DNA of 64,000 bases from RPQJ01 sp052035645 (lineage in GTDB: Bacteria; Pseudomonadota; Gammaproteobacteria; Steroidobacterales; Steroidobacteraceae), in assembly GCA_052035645.1 (NCBI GenBank), contig JBPOHK010000171.1, forward strand, positions 5,102 to 69,101, in the 5' to 3' direction. A program made the position numbers and the translations under genes. Every line of letters begins with the position of its first letter. The first letter of the stretch is position 1. The notes beneath the pieces are model-generated. The model worked only from the letters and a program-made list of their open reading frames with translations, made no database searches and had not been told where the DNA came from. Shown here in pieces: positions 31,730-40,307 of the stretch.

Positions 31730-34700
31730 TTACGGGTCGACGCGCACGATCGTCGGGCTCGGCATGCCCGCGGCGCCGTCATACGCGACGGAACCGAGGT
31801 AGCGCACGCCCGGCGTCAGACCGGAGAACGTCAGGTCGACGTTACCGGTGGCCCCCAGGGTCGCCGTCGCCGGCGCCGCCACGGCCATGTTGCCCGTGGA
31901 GGTGCTGCCGAGGCGCCACACGAACGCCTTGTAGGCGGTCGGGTTGCCCGTCGCATAGCCGTCGATCGCCAGCACGTAGGTGCCCGCCGTCGGGTTGACG
32001 AGGTTCATCTCCTCGTTCGACGTTGCACCGCCGCTCGAGGCGACCTGCGTCAGCGTGCCGTCCGCATTGACGCGGAACAGTCGCAGGTCGAGGTCGCTCG
32101 CCGGCGCCACGTCGGTGTCGAACAGCGAGAAGCGGGCGTAGGTCGTGCCCGCGGCGATCGGGATGCTGAAGGCCTGCGTCGCGCCGTCGCTGACGCTGCC
32201 GCTCGCCGTCGCGGCCGGCACCAGTCCGCGGGGCGTCGCGGTGAAGGGGCCGTCATAGCCGAACTTCACCGGGAACGAACCGCTGACCTGCGCCGGCGCA
32301 CCGAGCGCCACCGGCTTGACGACCACCGGGATGCGGACCTTGTGGCGTCCGTCGCTCCAGGTGATGTAGCCGCCCGTGTATGCGTTCAGCGGGGCGGTGG
32401 TGCGCGAGACGGTGATCGACACCTTCTGCGACTTGCCCGGGTTGATGTAGAACGTCGCCGGCGTGACGGAGACCGTCGTGCCCGCGAGGCCCTGCACCGA
32501 CACCGAGTACCGGCTGCGGCCGGCGACGTTCGTCAGCGTGCGCGTCACGGTCTGCGAGCCGGCGAGGTCGCCGATCGCGATGGACGGGCCGTTGAAGTCG
32601 CTCGGATCGAGCACAGGGATGCCGGCGCTGGTGCAGTTCTCCACCGGCAGCTGCGTGCCGCACAGGAAGCCCAGCCAGTCGTTCCAGCCGGAGTCGAACA
32701 CCAGGCCCGGATCCTCGGCCTTGTTCGGGGCCACGTGGCCCGCGCCCGCGCCGAAGATCACCGCCGGGCTGTTCGGGTCGCCGTCCAGCGTGTTGTACGC
32801 CGTGGTCATGATGGCCGACTTGATCATCATCGGCGACCAGCGCGGGTAGCGGTCCTTCAGCAGGGCCGCGATGCCCGCGATGTGCGGAGCCGCCATCGAG
32901 GTGCCGCTCAGGATGTTGAAGTCGAGCCCGCCGAGCACCGGCGAGAACGCCGCCAGGATGTCCTGGCCCGGCGCCGTCACGTCCGGCTTGAGCAGGTCGC
33001 CCGCGCCGGCACGCAGCGGACCACGCGACGAGAACGACGCCGTGTACGGCGCCGGCGTCGAGTAGTCGATCACGGCCTTGTTGATGGTCGCCGTTGCGCC
33101 CGCCGTCGCGCCATAGGCCCACACGGCCGCGCGATCCGTGACCTGCAGGTGCACGGACGGGATCGTGTGGAAGTCGGCGTTCAGCGTGTTGTTGTTGACG
33201 TTGGTGAGGATCATGCCGACGCCGCCGGCCTCCTGTACCGCGAGGCTCTTGTCGACGCGGGCGTTGGTGCCGCGGTCGCAGACCACGATCTTGCCGGCCA
33301 CCTTGGCCGGGTCGAGCGCGGGGGCGCCGTTGAAGCCCGTCGAATAGCAGAGCTGCACCGCCACCGGGTCGGCGCCGGCGAGGCCGGCATCCGTCGCGAG
33401 GATCAGCGGGGCCGTCACCGGGGCGGCGGCCAGGCTCTGACCCGTGTAGCTCGTGCCGTCGCCGAGCGTGGTGGAGCCGCTGGTGCCGCGATTGTGCGTG
33501 CCCGCTGCCACCGAGGTGAGCCACGGGCTCGGGTGAGCCACCGTGCTCGCCGTCGGGCCGCTGTTGCCGGCCGAGGCCGACACGAACACGCCCGCATCGG
33601 CGGCATACAGGAACGCGATCTCCACCGGGTCGCGGAAGCTCGTCTGCGAGCCGCTGACCGAGTAGTTGATCACGTCCACGCCGTCCGCCACGGCCTGGTC
33701 GATGGCCGCGACGAGGTCGGAGGTGAAGCCGTTCGCGGTGGAGGCGTCCTCGGTCGACCACAGGGCCTTGTAGGCCGCGATGCGTGCGCCCGGCGCCATG
33801 CCGCTCACCTTGCCGAACACCGCCGCCGGGCCGGTGACCGTCGTGCGGTAGTTGCCGGCGGAGGTCGCCGCGGTGTGCGAGCCGTGGCCGTCGTAGTCGC
33901 GCGGGGAGTTGAACTCCCACGGGCGCTGCGCCTCGATGCCCTCGTCGCCGCCCCAGGCCTCGTTGAAGTAGCGGGCGCCGATGATCTTGCCGTTGCAGGC
34001 GTCGTCACCGACGAACTCCTCGCCGTCCTCGCAGTAGCCCGCCCAGTCGCGCAGGCTCGAGTCCTTGTGGCCCCAGCCCTTGCCGTGGTCGTCGCCGCGA
34101 TGGTGGCTGTGCTTGCCGCCGTGACCATGGTGGTGACGGTCGTCGCCCTCGAAGCTGGCGTTCTCGGGCCAGATGCCGGAATCGACGATGCCGACGATCA
34201 CGCCTTCACCGGCCTCGCGGCCGCCGCCGAGCTCGTCCCACAGGCCGTGGTGGTCCGTCAGGCCGAGGAACGCCGGCGTCGACGAGGTGTCGACCGAGCG
34301 CAGCTCGTCCTTCACGACCGAGAGCACGCCCTTCATCGAGGCCAGCTTCTCGGCCTGCGCGTCGGTCAGTTCCGCCGCGAAGCCGTTGAACACGAGGTCG
34401 TAGTTGTAGAGCTTGCGGCCACCGACCGCCGCAACGGCCGCGTCCTGCTTCGACTTGAGGTAGGCGCGGTAGTTCTGCGTCTCGGGGCGCGAAAGGTCGA
34501 CCTTCTCGCCGAGGGCCGGGCGCGTCGCCGCGTAGCCCTTGAGCCGGCCGCTGTAGCTGGCGACGGGTTCGCCGGCCATGCGCACGATGTAGACCTTGTT
34601 GGTCGGGATGGCGCGGTTCGCCTTGGCCGAGGCTTGCGCCGTGGCCTTCTTGGCGCTGGCGCCCTTGGCCTTCGCGCCGCTGGTCGCGGCGTTCAGGTTG

Positions 34701-34777
34701 GCGGTGGGGACTGACAACCCGGCGGTGACCGCGATCGCGGCCGTCGCCAGCATCGTCAGCAGCGGCTTCTTGTGCAT
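31730..34777 (-). CDS. secreted subtilisin-family (S8) serine protease
   Basis: A 1015-residue exported protease. A signal peptide (1-30) is followed by a Lys/Ala-rich stretch (35-57), an I9 propeptide inhibitor (about 60-165), and the S8 domain with Asp199 (IVDSGIW), His298 (DYDGHGSHTAAT), Asn405 (SAGNSGP) and Ser627 (SGTSMAAPH). A PA insert (about 440-570) splits the domain. Residues 213-238 form a His/Asp/Gly-rich insertion just after the Asp motif. After 690 come an Fn3-like domain and a PPC-like domain (SLFDTDVAPASDLDLRLFRV), ending near TIVRVDP. GGAGG precedes the ATG. The gene stands alone between a riboswitch and a terminator, so it is probably controlled by cyclic di-GMP. Confidence 0.95.
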   Translation of the reverse strand: MHKKPLLTMLATAAIAVTAGLSVPTANLNAATSGAKAKGASAKKATAQASAKANRAIPTNKVYIVRMAGEPVASYSGRLKGYAATRPALGEKVDLSRPETQNYRAYLKSKQDAAVAAVGGRKLYNYDLVFNGFAAELTDAQAEKLASMKGVLSVVKDELRSVDTSSTPAFLGLTDHHGLWDELGGGREAGEGVIVGIVDSGIWPENASFEGDDRHHHGHGGKHSHHRGDDHGKGWGHKDSSLRDWAGYCEDGEEFVGDDACNGKIIGARYFNEAWGGDEGIEAQRPWEFNSPRDYDGHGSHTAATSAGNYRTTVTGPAAVFGKVSGMAPGARIAAYKALWSTEDASTANGFTSDLVAAIDQAVADGVDVINYSVSGSQTSFRDPVEIAFLYAADAGVFVSASAGNSGPTASTVAHPSPWLTSVAAGTHNRGTSGSTTLGDGTSYTGQSLAAAPVTAPLILATDAGLAGADPVAVQLCYSTGFNGAPALDPAKVAGKIVVCDRGTNARVDKSLAVQEAGGVGMILTNVNNNTLNADFHTIPSVHLQVTDRAAVWAYGATAGATATINKAVIDYSTPAPYTASFSSRGPLRAGAGDLLKPDVTAPGQDILAAFSPVLGGLDFNILSGTSMAAPHIAGIAALLKDRYPRWSPMMIKSAIMTTAYNTLDGDPNSPAVIFGAGAGHVAPNKAEDPGLVFDSGWNDWLGFLCGTQLPVENCTSAGIPVLDPSDFNGPSIAIGDLAGSQTVTRTLTNVAGRSRYSVSVQGLAGTTVSVTPATFYINPGKSQKVSITVSRTTAPLNAYTGGYITWSDGRHKVRIPVVVKPVALGAPAQVSGSFPVKFGYDGPFTATPRGLVPAATASGSVSDGATQAFSIPIAAGTTYARFSLFDTDVAPASDLDLRLFRVNADGTLTQVASSGGATSNEEMNLVNPTAGTYVLAIDGYATGNPTAYKAFVWRLGSTSTGNMAVAAPATATLGATGNVDLTFSGLTPGVRYLGSVAYDGAAGMPSPTIVRVDP

Positions 34778-35144
34778 GTGAGCCCTCCGGCAGTGCACTG
34801 ACATGGATGAATGGATCGGGGCAGTCGAACGGCGCACGCAGGTCGAGGGCACGAAGGCACTCGGCAGCTCGCGTGCGTCGGACTGAAGAAAACGACTGCC
34901 GTGCAGCGCTCCATGCGCTGCGCAACCGCCCCTCCCTCAGGCAACCCAGCCCTCTTGTCTTTTTGTGATCAAGAGCTGTGGCTTTGCGACCCCGCCTCGC
35001 AGCGGGTGTGCCCCTACGCCTGCCGTGGGGCCGAACCTACGCTGCCTCGGGGAGGAATTGCAAGGTGTGTCACGGTTTCGCCAGGATCGATGCGACATAA
35101 CGCGACCGCGCAGGGTGCGGCCGGACTCGGCAGGGGCGTCCGTC
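34778..35144 (-). other. subtilase leader region, containing the riboswitch
   Basis: No gene is visible between hemF and the subtilase. The middle part is the c-di-GMP aptamer listed separately. Downstream of it on the minus strand, GCAGCGC-ATGGA-GCGCTGC (34921-34903) is a perfect 7-bp hairpin, and TTTT follows about ten bases later (34892-34889); this may be part of the expression platform, but a canonical terminator is not evident. A weak TTGCAA-N18-TAGGTT sits upstream of the aptamer near 35060-35035. Confidence 0.55.
34935..35025 (-). promoter_or_regulatory. cyclic-di-GMP-I (GEMM) riboswitch aptamer
   Basis: Read on the minus strand, the sequence has the diagnostic parts in order: GGGGCACACC, a hairpin CGC-TGCGAG-GCG, then GGGTCGCAAAGCC (the conserved tetraloop-receptor strand, consensus GGGACGCAAAGCC), a second stem CTCTTG / CAAGAG with a variable loop, and GGCTGGGTTGCCTG (consensus GGGUUGCC). 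CAGGC and GCCTG can close the outer helix. It lies about 155 nt before the subtilase start, after the hemF 3' end. GEMM-I aptamers sense the second messenger c-di-GMP. Exact ends are approximate. Confidence 0.85.
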
Positions 35145-36074
35145 TCAGCCGGCGAGTTCGGTCAGCCAGTCGCGCGGGCGCAGGAAATCGCGATAGAGGC
35201 GTTCCTCGGGCGAGCCCGGCGGCGGCCGGTAGTCGTACTCCCAGCGCACGAGCGGTGGCATCGACATGAGGATCGACTCGATGCGCCCCCCGGTCTGCAG
35301 GCCGAAGATCGTGCCGCGGTCGTACACGAGGTTGAATTCCACGTACCGCCCGCGCCGGTAGAGCTGGAACCGGCGCTCGCGCTCGCCCCACGGCGTGTCC
35401 TTGCGGCGCTCGACGATCGGCAGGTAGCCGGGAACGTAGTGGTCGCCCACGCTGCGCATGAACTCGAAGCTCCGCTCGAAGCCCCACTCGGCGAGGTCGT
35501 CGAAGAACAGCCCGCCCGACCCGCGGGTCTCGTTGCGGTGCTTGAGGAAGAAATAGCGGTCGCACCAGTCCTTGTACTTCGGGTACACGTCGGGGCCGAA
35601 CGGTTCGCACGCGGCCCGGGCGTTGCGGTGCCAGTGCAGCACGTCCTCGTCGAACGGGTAGTACGGCGTCAGGTCGAATCCGCCGCCGAACCACCACGCG
35701 GCCGGCTCGCCGTCGCGCAGCGCCACGAAGTAGCGCACGTTGGCGTGTGAGGTCGGCACGTACGGGTTGCGGGGATGGATCACGAGCGAGACGCCCGTGG
35801 CCTCGAAGCTGGCGCCGGCGAGTTCCGGGCGCTGCGCCGTGGCCGAGGCGGGCAGGCGGCCGCCCGTGACGTGCGAGAAGTTGATGCCGGCCTGTTCGAA
35901 GACGCGGCCTTCGCTCAGCACGCGCGACTCGCCGCCGCCGCCTTCCGGGCGCTGCCAGGTGTCGCGGCGGAAGACCGCGCCGCCGTCCGCCTGCTCGATC
36001 GCGGCGGTGATGCGGTCGTGCAGGCCGCGCAGGTAGGCGATGACGGCGGTGGTGGAGGGTGTCGATGCGGTCAC
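35145..36074 (-). CDS. hemF: coproporphyrinogen III oxidase, oxygen-dependent
   Basis: A 309-residue enzyme decarboxylating coproporphyrinogen III in aerobic heme synthesis. GGGGESRVLSEGRVFEQAG, GVSLVIHPRNPYVPTSHANV, WWFGGGFDLTPYYPFDEDV, HWHRNARAACEPFG, YPKYKDWCDRYFFLKHR and EFNLVYDRGTIFGLQTGG are all canonical. It begins 31 bp after topA. Along with hemB it is the second heme enzyme of the window. Confidence 0.97.
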   Translation of the reverse strand: MTASTPSTTAVIAYLRGLHDRITAAIEQADGGAVFRRDTWQRPEGGGGESRVLSEGRVFEQAGINFSHVTGGRLPASATAQRPELAGASFEATGVSLVIHPRNPYVPTSHANVRYFVALRDGEPAAWWFGGGFDLTPYYPFDEDVLHWHRNARAACEPFGPDVYPKYKDWCDRYFFLKHRNETRGSGGLFFDDLAEWGFERSFEFMRSVGDHYVPGYLPIVERRKDTPWGERERRFQLYRRGRYVEFNLVYDRGTIFGLQTGGRIESILMSMPPLVRWEYDYRPPPGSPEERLYRDFLRPRDWLTELAG

Positions 36075-36105
36075 TATGCAGCTCCCCCGCTCGGCAGGTG
36101 GCGGC

Positions 36106-38568
36106 TCAGGTCTTCTTCTTCGCGGCCTTCTTCTTCGGGGCCGCCTTCTTCTTCGCGGCGGCCTTCTTCGGCTTCGCCGCGCCGGACTTCGCCTTGCCCG
36201 CGACGGCCGGCGCCTCGGCGGGTGCCGCGGCCGCCGCCTTCGCCGGCGACTTGCGGCCCCAGCGCGACGTGCCCCGGGCGGGCGCCGCGGCCAGCAGCGC
36301 CCGGCACTCCTCGAGCGTCAGCGACTTCGGGTCTCGGTCCTTCGGGATCTTGCCGTTCTTCTCGCGGTCGGTGATGTACGGGCCGTAGCGGCCGTTCAGC
36401 ACCTGGATGCCCGCGTCCGGGAATTCCTTGATGATGCGGTTGGCCTCGATCTCGCGCTTCTCGCGGATGATCTCGAGCGCCCGCTCGAGCGTGACCGTGT
36501 ACGGGTCGTCCTCCTTCTTGAGCGACGCGTACTTCTTGGTGCCGTACTGCACGTAGGGGCCGAAGCGGCCGATCGCGACCCTGATCGGGTGGCCGTCCTC
36601 CCACTGCCCGAGCGTGCGCGGCAGCTGGAACAGGTCGAGCGCCTGCTCGAGCGTCAGGTCGTCCATGCGCTGGTGCGGGCGCAGGCTCGCGAAGCGGGGC
36701 TTCTCCTCGTCGTCGCGCGTGCCGATCTGCGCGAAGGCGCCGAAGCGCCCGTAGCGCACGCTCACCGGGCGGCCCGAGGCCGGGTCGATGCCGAGCGGGC
36801 GCTCCATCGCGACGTCCGAGCGCGTGACGTTCTGCTCGACGTCGTCGATCTGCTTCTTCAGCTCCTTCCAGAAGCGGTCGAGCGCCGGCACCCACTCTTC
36901 CTCGCCGCGCGAGATGTTGTCGAGCTCGTCCTCCATCGAGGCGGTGAAGCCGAAGTCGACGTAGCGCTCGAAATTTCCGGTCAGGAAACGGTTGACGATC
37001 TTGCCGAGGTCGGTCGGGATGAAGCGCTTGTTCACCAGCTCGCAGTACTTCTTGTAGAGCAGCGTCTGGATGATGCTGGCGTAGGTCGAGGGACGGCCGA
37101 TGCCGTGCTCCTCGAGCGCCTTGACGAGGCTCGCCTCGGAATAGCGGGGCGGCGGCTCGGTGAAGTGCTGTTCCGGGTCGATCGAGAGCAGCTGCACCAC
37201 GTCGCCCGCCTCGAGCGGCGGCAGCACGCGGTTCTCGTCGTCGTCCGGGTTCAGCGTGGCGTCGTCGACGCTCTCGCGGTACACGGCCAGGAAGCCCGGC
37301 TTGACCAGCGTCGAGCCGTTGGTGCGGAAGGTGTTGCCCGCGCCCGCCGCGAGGTCCACGGCCACGGTGTCGAACACCGCCGCCTCCATCTGGCTCGCGA
37401 CCGCGCGGCGCCAGATCAGCGTGTAGAGCCGGTGCTCGTCGGCGTCGATGCGGCCCGCGAGTTCCTCGGGCGTGCGTGCGGCGGACGTCGGGCGCACGGC
37501 TTCGTGCGCCTCCTGCGCGTTCTTCGACTTGGTGCGGTAGACGCGCGGCGCATCCGGCAGCGCGTCGCGGCCGTACAGCCGGTCGATCACGCCGCGGATC
37601 TCGCGGATCGCCTCGTTCGCGAGGTTGACCGAGTCGGTGCGCATGTAGGTGATCAGGCCGACCGGGCCCTCGCCGAAGTCGACGCCCTCGTACAGCCGCT
37701 GGGCGATGCGCATGGTGCGCTGTGCCCCGAAGCCGAGCTTGCGCGCCGCCTCCTGCTGCAGGGTCGAGGTGGTGAACGGCGGCGACGGGTTGCGCCGGCG
37801 CTGCTTCTTCTCGACGCTGGCGACCGTGAGCCGGCCGGCCGCGGCCCGCTCGATCGCCGTCTTCGCCTGCGCGGCGTCGGCGCCCGTCGTGATGGTGAAC
37901 TGCTCGACCTTGCGGCCCGCGTACTCGGTGAGGCGGGCCACGATCTTCTGGCCGGCCTTGTCGCCCTGGGCGTCGATCGTCCAGTACTCGCGCGGCTTGA
38001 ACGCGAGGATCTCCTCCTCGCGCTCGCAGATCATGCGCAGCGCGGGACTCTGCACGCGCCCCGCGGAGGCGCCGGAGAGCCCGGCCTTCTTCCACAGCAG
38101 CGGCGAGAGGTTGAAGCCGACGAGGTAGTCGAGCGCGCGGCGCGCGAGGTAGGCCTTGACCAGTTCCTCGGCGATCTCGCGCGGGTTGTCGATCGCCTCC
38201 TGCACGGCGTTCTTCGTGATCTCGTAGAACACGCTGCGGTGCACGGCCTTGCCGTCGAGCGCGCCGGCGTCCTTCAGCAGTTCCTGCAGGTGCCAGGAGA
38301 TCGCCTCGCCCTCGCGGTCCGGGTCGGTCGAGAGATAGAGCGCGTCGGCCTTCTTGAGGGCGCGCGCGATCGCGTCGACGTGCTTGCGGTTCTTGTCGAT
38401 GACCTCCCAGCGCATCGCGAACCTGCGCGACGGGTCGACGGCGCCTTCCTTGGGCACGAGGTCGCGCACGTGGCCGTACGAGGCCATCACCTCGAAGTCC
38501 TTGCCCAGGTACTTCTTGATGGTCTTGGCCTTGGCCGGCGACTCGACGATGACGAGATTCTTGGTCAT
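36106..38568 (-). CDS. topA: DNA topoisomerase I with Lys/Ala-rich tail
   Basis: An 820-residue type IA topoisomerase relaxing negative supercoils. The TOPRIM domain has VIVESPAKAKTIKKYLG and TDPDREGEA (81-89); the catalytic tyrosine is Tyr308 in GLITYMRTDSVNL. C-terminal topoisomerase repeats appear at about 600-740 (RYGRFGAFAQIG, RFGPYVQYGTKKYASLK, RYGPYITDREKNGK). I see no tetracysteine zinc ribbons. The last 50 or so residues are a low-complexity Lys/Ala tail (repeats such as AAKKKAAPKKKAAKKKT) like that of xanthomonad and actinobacterial enzymes, likely binding DNA. ATG 38568 follows GAGGG; a TTG 9 bp upstream is rejected. Confidence 0.97.
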   Translation of the reverse strand: MTKNLVIVESPAKAKTIKKYLGKDFEVMASYGHVRDLVPKEGAVDPSRRFAMRWEVIDKNRKHVDAIARALKKADALYLSTDPDREGEAISWHLQELLKDAGALDGKAVHRSVFYEITKNAVQEAIDNPREIAEELVKAYLARRALDYLVGFNLSPLLWKKAGLSGASAGRVQSPALRMICEREEEILAFKPREYWTIDAQGDKAGQKIVARLTEYAGRKVEQFTITTGADAAQAKTAIERAAAGRLTVASVEKKQRRRNPSPPFTTSTLQQEAARKLGFGAQRTMRIAQRLYEGVDFGEGPVGLITYMRTDSVNLANEAIREIRGVIDRLYGRDALPDAPRVYRTKSKNAQEAHEAVRPTSAARTPEELAGRIDADEHRLYTLIWRRAVASQMEAAVFDTVAVDLAAGAGNTFRTNGSTLVKPGFLAVYRESVDDATLNPDDDENRVLPPLEAGDVVQLLSIDPEQHFTEPPPRYSEASLVKALEEHGIGRPSTYASIIQTLLYKKYCELVNKRFIPTDLGKIVNRFLTGNFERYVDFGFTASMEDELDNISRGEEEWVPALDRFWKELKKQIDDVEQNVTRSDVAMERPLGIDPASGRPVSVRYGRFGAFAQIGTRDDEEKPRFASLRPHQRMDDLTLEQALDLFQLPRTLGQWEDGHPIRVAIGRFGPYVQYGTKKYASLKKEDDPYTVTLERALEIIREKREIEANRIIKEFPDAGIQVLNGRYGPYITDREKNGKIPKDRDPKSLTLEECRALLAAAPARGTSRWGRKSPAKAAAAAPAEAPAVAGKAKSGAAKPKKAAAKKKAAPKKKAAKKKT

Positions 38569-38638
38569 GTCCCTCAAAAAAACATGCCGCGGCAGGCCGC
38601 GGCAGCTCTGGATTGCGTCCCCACCGGCGATCCGCGGA

Positions 38639-39118
38639 TCAGTGGATGGCCCCGCTGCGATCCTCGAACACGAGGTCCTCCATGCGGGAGAACGCCGTCT
38701 CCTGGCCGGGCTGGCTGAACAGCACCATCAGCACCACCCACTTGAGCTTCTCGATGTCGATCTCGTCGCCGTCGAGCGCCATCAGCCGGTCGATCACCAG
38801 CTCGCGCTGCGCCGGCGAGAGGATGCCGACCTGCTCGAGGTGCACGAGGTACCCGCGGCAGTCGGTGTCCAGCCGCGCCTGCTCCAGGGCGGCGAACACG
38901 CGGATCGCGCGCGTCGTCGGCGCGGGGTGCTGCCGGGACGGGTCGGCCGCCAGTTCCTCGAGCCAGCTCAGGGCGCGCTCGACCTCGCCGGGCGGGAAAC
39001 CCGCGCGCTCGAGCTCCTGCTGCAGCGTGTCGCGGTCCGGTTCGGGCCCGTCGTCGGCGTCGGTGTCGAAATAGTTCTCGAACAGGTAGATCAGGATGTC
39101 GAGAACGCCGTCCTTCAT
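38639..39118 (-). CDS. smg: Smg protein (DUF494)
   Basis: A 159-residue acidic protein: MKDGVLDILIYLFENYFD is the family N terminus and LKWVVLMVLFSQPGQE is near the C terminus. Function unknown; it is widely encoded next to dprA and topA in gammaproteobacteria. The ATG overlaps the last base of the dprA stop (TAATG), so translation is coupled. Confidence 0.92.
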   Translation of the reverse strand: MKDGVLDILIYLFENYFDTDADDGPEPDRDTLQQELERAGFPPGEVERALSWLEELAADPSRQHPAPTTRAIRVFAALEQARLDTDCRGYLVHLEQVGILSPAQRELVIDRLMALDGDEIDIEKLKWVVLMVLFSQPGQETAFSRMEDLVFEDRSGAIH

Positions 39119-40236
39119 TACACCTTCCCCGGCATCCGGCGGCAGTACCGTCCACCCGGCTGCTGTTGAACCCTTCCGTCGAGCTCGAGGATGAGCAGCA
39201 TCGACGCGACCGCGTCGGCCTTGAGCCCCGTCCGGGCCACCAGGGTGTCCAGTCCGGCCGTCTCGAAGCCGAGCGCATCTAACAGGATTTCATAGTCCTT
39301 GTCCAACCGCGGCCCGGATTCCCCTTGCGCATCAGCGGTTTCCGCGCGCAGGGGCCGCAGGGTCGCGACCAGCGGGCCGAGTTCGGCGAACACGTCCTCG
39401 ACGCTTTCCACCAGCCTCGCCCCCTGGCGCAGCAGGCGGTGGCAGCCGCGCGCCATGGGGTTGTGGATCGAGCCCGGGATGGCGAAGACCTCGCGGCCCT
39501 GGTCCCCGGCCAGCCGCGCGGTGATCAGCGACCCGCTCTGCAGCGCCGCCTCGACGACCAGGGTGCCGAGGCTGAGGCCGCTGATCAGGCGGTTGCGGCG
39601 GGGGAAGTTCGGCTTGAGCGGCGGCGTGCCGGTCGGCAGGTCGGCGACCAGCGCGCCACCTTGCGCCGCGATCTCGGCGGCGAGCGCGGCGTTATCGCGC
39701 GGGTAGATCGCGTCGAGGCCGCAGCCCAGCACCGCGATCGTGCGCCCGCCGCCGCGCAGCGCGCCGCGGTGGCTCGCCGCATCGATGCCGAGCGCGAGCC
39801 CGCTGGTGACGGCGAGACCGCACTGCGCGAAATGCCGCGCGAACTGCACGGCCGTGTCGCGTCCCGGCGCCGTCGGATTGCGGCTGCCGACCATCGCGAT
39901 CTGCGGCAGGCCGAGCGCGTCGGCGTCGCCGTCGACGAACAGCACGAGCGGCGCGTCCGGGATGAGTGCGAGCAGCGGCGGGTAGCGGGGCGAGCCCCAG
40001 CCGACGAGCGAGTGACCGGCCCCGGCGAGCCAGCGCGCGTCCGCGTCGATGCCGGCGGCATCGGGCCGGGCGAGCGCGCCGATCGCGGCCCCGCCGAGCC
40101 CGAGGGCGGCCAGCGCACGCGGCGACTCGGCCAGCAGCGCCGTCGGGTCGTCGTGCTGCTTCAGCCAGTCGCCCAGTTGTCCTGCGTGCAGGCCGGGGGC
40201 GCGCGCCAGCGCCAGCCAGCCTTCGAGACCGTCCAT
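39118..40236 (-). CDS. dprA: DNA-processing protein A
   Basis: A 372-residue recombination mediator that binds incoming single-stranded DNA and loads RecA in natural transformation. The Rossmann core has IAMVGSRNPTAPGRDTAVQF, SGLALGIDAASHRGAL, VLGCGLDAIYPRDNA, FPRRNRLISGLSLGTLVVEA and SGSLITARLAGDQGREVFAIPG, all DprA signatures. A C-terminal winged-helix-like domain (about 310-370) follows. ATG directly follows a 16-bp hairpin (40241-40276) with no visible Shine-Dalgarno between, so initiation may be affected by that structure. Confidence 0.95.
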   Translation of the reverse strand: MDGLEGWLALARAPGLHAGQLGDWLKQHDDPTALLAESPRALAALGLGGAAIGALARPDAAGIDADARWLAGAGHSLVGWGSPRYPPLLALIPDAPLVLFVDGDADALGLPQIAMVGSRNPTAPGRDTAVQFARHFAQCGLAVTSGLALGIDAASHRGALRGGGRTIAVLGCGLDAIYPRDNAALAAEIAAQGGALVADLPTGTPPLKPNFPRRNRLISGLSLGTLVVEAALQSGSLITARLAGDQGREVFAIPGSIHNPMARGCHRLLRQGARLVESVEDVFAELGPLVATLRPLRAETADAQGESGPRLDKDYEILLDALGFETAGLDTLVARTGLKADAVASMLLILELDGRVQQQPGGRYCRRMPGKV

Positions 40237-40240
40237 GGAC

Positions 40241-40276
40241 GAAGAGCCTACCGGGCGGGTGCCCGGCAGGCTCTTC
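40241..40276 (-). terminator. strong hairpin between the LysM gene and dprA
   Basis: GAAGAGCCTACCGGGC and GCCCGGCAGGCTCTTC form a 16-bp stem with one G-U pair and a GGGT loop. It lies between the LysM stop codon and the dprA start, ending 4 bases before the dprA ATG. There is no T run, so it could be a terminator, a processing site or a translational block. Confidence 0.55.
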
Positions 40277-40307
40277 TCATATCTGCCGCGTTCGAGACGT
40301 TTGCGGG

